Of a stretch of 64,000 nt of DNA, positions 52,801-58,377 are shown in pieces (the stretch's first letter is position 1; each line of letters begins with the position of its first letter). The stretch lies in contig OY740774.1 of the NCBI GenBank assembly GCA_963513935.1, forward strand, positions 88,430,385 to 88,494,384. Direction: 5' to 3'. The stretch comes from Aphrophora alni (Eukaryota; Arthropoda; Insecta; Hemiptera; Aphrophoridae). The notes beneath the pieces are model-generated. The model made no database searches, was not told the origin of the DNA, and saw only the letters and a list, made by a program, of their open reading frames with translations. The translations under genes were made by a program, and so were the position numbers.

Positions 52801-55800
52801 TGAATTTTAGAATCATTCTGACAAGGTTGTTTGTTTTTTTGGCAGAAATAGTCTTAGTATTTTCTCTATCAAAGCATTCACATTCAAAGATCAAGTGGTC
52901 TGAAATTCCTCATACAGGCCACCTTTCCTGCACAAAAGTTCACCAGTGAATATGCTGATCCTGTTTTCTCAAGTGGCAGTGCCCTATGAGGAATTCTTTC
53001 TTATATAGCTCTGCTCAACGAAAGTCAGTTGAAATTTGCTCATGGCAGCACAAAGCGAGCGTTACTCCTCCAGTTCCTTTCATGCTCTTTCTGATGACTT
53101 ACATAGCCAGCTTCTTGGATATGCTGTAAAACAATTCATGTTCTGTGAGTTTTGCTCACGATGCTCTGTTAACCAATACAGCTGGACATTCATTCTAATT
53201 CCAGCATGACCAGGAACCCAGCAAAGCGTAACATTATTTGCCTTCCCACCCGTGATGTGATTCTGAAATAATCTCAGTAAAGCTTTGACCTGAACTGGTT
53301 AGAATTTGGAGCTTTGAAAACCTCTAGACTGTAAAGATATTCTTGTAGCCCTCTCTTATATCCAAATTTCAAATTTTCTCTTTGCTGTAATTTCTGACTG
53401 AATTAATAGACATGTTAAGTACATTTCCATTGCTACAACATGTCCTTACTCACCTCTGCTTCTTTGAATTCCATCTCTTGTTCTGTTCTTTGTTTTAAAG
53501 CCATTTGCGAATTGTGATTGCTTGGGTCTTCTTGTGTAGGCAAGTCTTCGGTTTTTTAAAATTTGGGTCTTTACATTGAAGATTCGACTTGTACAAGAGC
53601 TATCTATAATTTACTTTATTATAAATAAAAGATAATATTACTGATCAGCATCGGTACTATAAACCAAAAGATCCGGTATCTGAGACTACAATGCAACTAT
53701 GGTTAACTTAAACCATAAACTCGGAGATCGGTACAATTTTATAAATTGATTAATTCTTGCTGAACATTTCACACTTAAACTGAATAAATCTGCCTATATA
53801 GGGAGGGTTGTAAGTAAGGGGAAGATAATAACGAGAAAGAAATCTGAGTCAATAATTGTTGCCACTCTTAAAACATAAAATTTACCTCAAGTCTCAGATA
53901 CCAGTAGTTTTATAAGTGTTAAAATAGAAGTTTTAATTATCTCTACTCGTTTATCTAAATCATAACATCTTCAGTTAAAACAAAAATTTTGAAATTTTTC
54001 TAATTCTCGTTAATCTTATCAGTAGCCATAATGCATTCTCCTTGGTATGTGTTTTTATTATCCAATTAAGTTTTATCTCCATCTATAGAAGTTTTATGAA
54101 GAGAGATGGGGGGGGGGGGGGTATTGTTTTTCTCATATATTTATTGTAAGAGCTTTTAGTCTGTACAAATAACAGGAAAATAAGTTAAAACATTACTTGT
54201 TAAATAAACATTAAACAAGGCCGTGTTTTTTATAAGGCTCAAGTTAATTACATCGTGACAACATCAACTCATTGCTCGCATTTGATTCAAAGTTTATTAT
54301 TAAAACAACACTCTTGTGGTATGTCATTCTCCTGATATGGCCACTTGTGATTTATGGCTGTTCTCCCAGTTGAAAATGCCTCTGAAAAGGATAAAATTTT
54401 AGGGAAAATGAAAATTTGATTGGTGCTGATTACATTCCTTCATTCACAGGATTGCCAGTGACTCCCCATTTCATTGGAAGTCACCTTATATGCTTCATTT
54501 GTTTTCACGGAAAAAATTTAGTAGTTCAAATACTTTCTAAAGAAACCACTCATTTTGAATTTTGATTTTGTTTTTCATAAGTATTAAAGAAGTATATTTT
54601 CCTTCACTTATAATAAGCAATTGTTATAAATTGTTCGCTTGATATGGTTCAACTATAAATATTTAATAAATATGGCATGAATATCCGTGATTAGTAGGGT
54701 CCCTAATTACCATCACAAGCAAAAAACCTTGTCACCAAAATGAGTAAAGTAAATAGAAGGTATATATAAAGATCTGTTTATCCTATTACAGCCTATAGGA
54801 ACCTTGTGAATAGAGCAGTTAACCAATTACAGAACTGTTACTCACTTATAAACTTTAAGCCGTGACTAACTGTGAATACAGTTCCATACTTCCATTTGGC
54901 ACCTACTCCACCATAGCTCTATAATTTTTCTTTAGAGTCGTTATCGTCTAGTTTATAGTTAAGTATTGGAAACTTACAGTTGTTAGTCTATGACTCATCC
55001 ATTTAACAATAAACCTGTACAATTTAAGATATTTTGTTGACTGTAGCAAAAACCTTCATATGTGTGGAAATATTGGTTAACTGTTACATGTTCTTTTTAC
55101 TCACTTACAGGGATGAGAAGGGTAGGAAAATGAAATGTAACCTGCGGTCATTTTAATATTTTTTTCTTTTTCTGTCATATGTCATACAAATTTACTCTTT
55201 GTACTTACTTTATTATTTTTTGTTTGTTGTTGTTTAAGTTATGTTTAACCGCCACAGAGAAAGTCTTTTACAAAATAATATTCGTAATTAATTATTAACA
55301 CCTGATGTTAAAAATTCAAATTTGTAAATATAACCAAAGGTACTATTTAATTTTATAACCTTAGTACTATTTAATTTTAAAAACATTAAGCACAGACATC
55401 CGTTCATTTAATTTACAATGAATGATTTTTTAAAATTTTAAATATTCAAATTTGTTGCATTATTATGATTTAAATTTTTATTCGCTTACTAAAAATGCAT
55501 TTCCTTCATTTATAACCAATTTTAAGAATATTAGTATTTTTAATAGGTACTGTACTAATAAATAAAATACAAGTTTGTGTGAAAATAAAAGTTTTTTGTT
55601 GTAATTAATACCATGTTAATTATTACACCCATTATTTCTAATTCTTCTAGGATCTTAAACATGTCCAACAACATTACACAAAAAACCTAAATCAACAAAA
55701 ATGTAAAATTGGTAGTTTTCAATCAAAAGGTAAAAATGAAGGATGGAAATAGTCTTTGATTAAAATCGAGCATTTAAAAACGCTGGTCTAAGTTTAGTTT

Positions 55801-58318
55801 TTGTTTGTCAGTTATTTCTGACCTATTATTTTTTTATTTGTGATTTTATAAACAGCTTTGAGCTATTAATTTTCATAGGCTATTTCACTAGAATTTGTAC
55901 GAAATCAGTAGAGCCCTCTATGTTAGTCATAGTTCTATTATAGTTTACTAATGGATAAACCCAAACAGATTCACTTTAACAGTTCTGAAGGGCATCACAA
56001 GTAGTATCTATACTAGTGAGTGTAGGCAATAATATTTTTATTGTCATTAGGTACCTGTTTAAAAAGAACAGGTTAAAAAAATCTGCACATTAAAACTATA
56101 TATGAACGATTTTCAGACATGCTCACAATTTTTTAAACACAGGTTAAAATTTGATATTACCATTCTTAAGTCTATAAAATTCTTGTAATGAAAAAAAGGG
56201 GTATTCGATAAGCCAAACATAAAACTTTCTCAAACATTTTTCATTTTAATTAAAATGAAAATATGACTAATCTTATTATGAGCTTTTAACCTCTCCGAGA
56301 ATTGACAATTCGATGATATCTGTAGTCTACTATTTTAAATTTATTTTCATTATATTCCACTTATTATATGAATTACTATCATGTCTCCTGGGTAGTTCAT
56401 CTAGTTTATTTATCGATATTTAACCACAAATATAAAAATAAAAAGTTGTGTCATCAACAACAGGTTTTAACATAGCATGGAAATCATTAACAGCAATTAA
56501 AACGAGAATAACCCTCAAAACGGAGTCTTGCTAACACCAAATTTAACACTAAAGGCAGAAGAAGGTATTTCAGTATAAACCAACTGTTTTCTATCGTTTA
56601 AATGTGACTTGAAAAATTGAAGGTGTTTATTATACAATCCATAATATTGCAGTTTATTAATGAGGGATACAATCGAAGGTTTTAGTTATATCACGTAAAG
56701 TGGCCTGTCTAGTAGCATTATTTACAAAAAATTGTCATAATTTACCTAATTAGGAAATCCACTGATTGTGTAGTTGATTAGAATTTCCTAAATACAAATT
56801 GTGATGCAGTAATCAAACCAAAACATTCAAAATGTTTACTAATTTGATTGCCAACAACTGACTCCACCACTTTTGCTAACACAGCTACCAATGAAATTGG
56901 TCTGTAACTACATGGGTTATCTTTTGGGTCATTTTTATAGATAGGAATCATCTTGGCTATTTTCAGTTGCTCCATTTAAAAACACCATACTGCAAATACC
57001 AATTTACACAATAAATGAGGTTCTTTACGATATGATGTATCATTTTTTTTAAATGAATTATTTGATATCGTATTTATATCTTGACTGCATGAGTTTTTCA
57101 TACAACTTTAGAATGTCATCACAGGTCACCTCATCCCAAGTAAACATAACAGATGGAATCTTATAATTTGGAGATATGGAGTTTGTTAATATTATTTCTA
57201 ATTTCACTGACCATATCAACAAAGTACTTATTAAAGTCTTTAGGCAATAGAGGTATTTTTTTATGTACCTATACACCTTTTGATGTGCTTTTAACAATAG
57301 ACCAAGTTGCCTTCCACTTGTTGTCACTGTTCTGAATAAACTTAGCATTCATGCTTAGTCTCTCGGATACAATTACCAGAGGAGGCCTTCAAGGTCACTG
57401 GTAGAGCTGAGAGCAGAAGATAATTAAAATATTAGATAATTTATGTTGAAAAATCAGAGTGTAAAACTAAAGAAATGGGCGCTAATTGTACATGTTGACT
57501 AATTTTGAATTTTCTAAAACTAAACTTGCACCATTTTTTACCTTGCTATTATAGATACTAAATTGTCGAAAGTTAATTCTTTGTCAGTCATTGGTCTTGT
57601 CAGATCAATCAGTTTGCCTAAGTCTGGCATCTTGACTCCTCCATTGAAGTCGGAAGGAAAGTTTTCAATGTTAGAGTCTTCTGTGTGACCGGTCAATTAG
57701 ACTTGCTTACAGATTGAAATTCTAAATATAATGAGTCACCGTAGAGTAAATGTTATGGTTATGCTGGCAGATAGATGTACAAAAGAAATGGGTTTTATTA
57801 ATACAGTACTTCGAAATTTGAGCAGGCGGATATGAAACAGGTCATTCCTGATAATTTTCAAATACATTTGTATACTTATAAAATATATTACGTTCAACTC
57901 AGAATAATACAAATTTATTCTGTGTAATTTCCTCTTAAAAATCTATGTATGTTTCAGAAAAATGTAACACTATATATTTTTTAAATATAAATAAGAAGGA
58001 CCGCTTATGGTAGGTTTTGTTTTGTTCTAGACCAGTAACACACTTGTCACCAGTTATTTTACCGTAATTTTCGCTTCAAATCTTATCCAGGATTTTAAAG
58101 TAACTCCTATCATTCTTTAACTGATGAACACTTCTTTCTGATCTACATTTTAAAATTAAAATATGTTTATACAATGTTGAGGAAAAACCTGAACTAAAAA
58201 TTTATATTTGACACAGACTTTTAACTCAACTATTTACGTTCATATTTGACACAATAAAAGGAAAAGAGAGAAAAATTTTTTGAACAAAACTATTAAGGTT
58301 TTAGAAAAAATGTTACAC

Positions 58319-58377
<59 letters not shown>

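Noticed and set aside
43980..57380. One single large LINE spanning the three retrotransposon fragments
   Set aside because: The pieces are 4-9 kb apart with unrelated sequence between. The tail at 43990 looks like a different family from the RNase H-containing tail at 52860.
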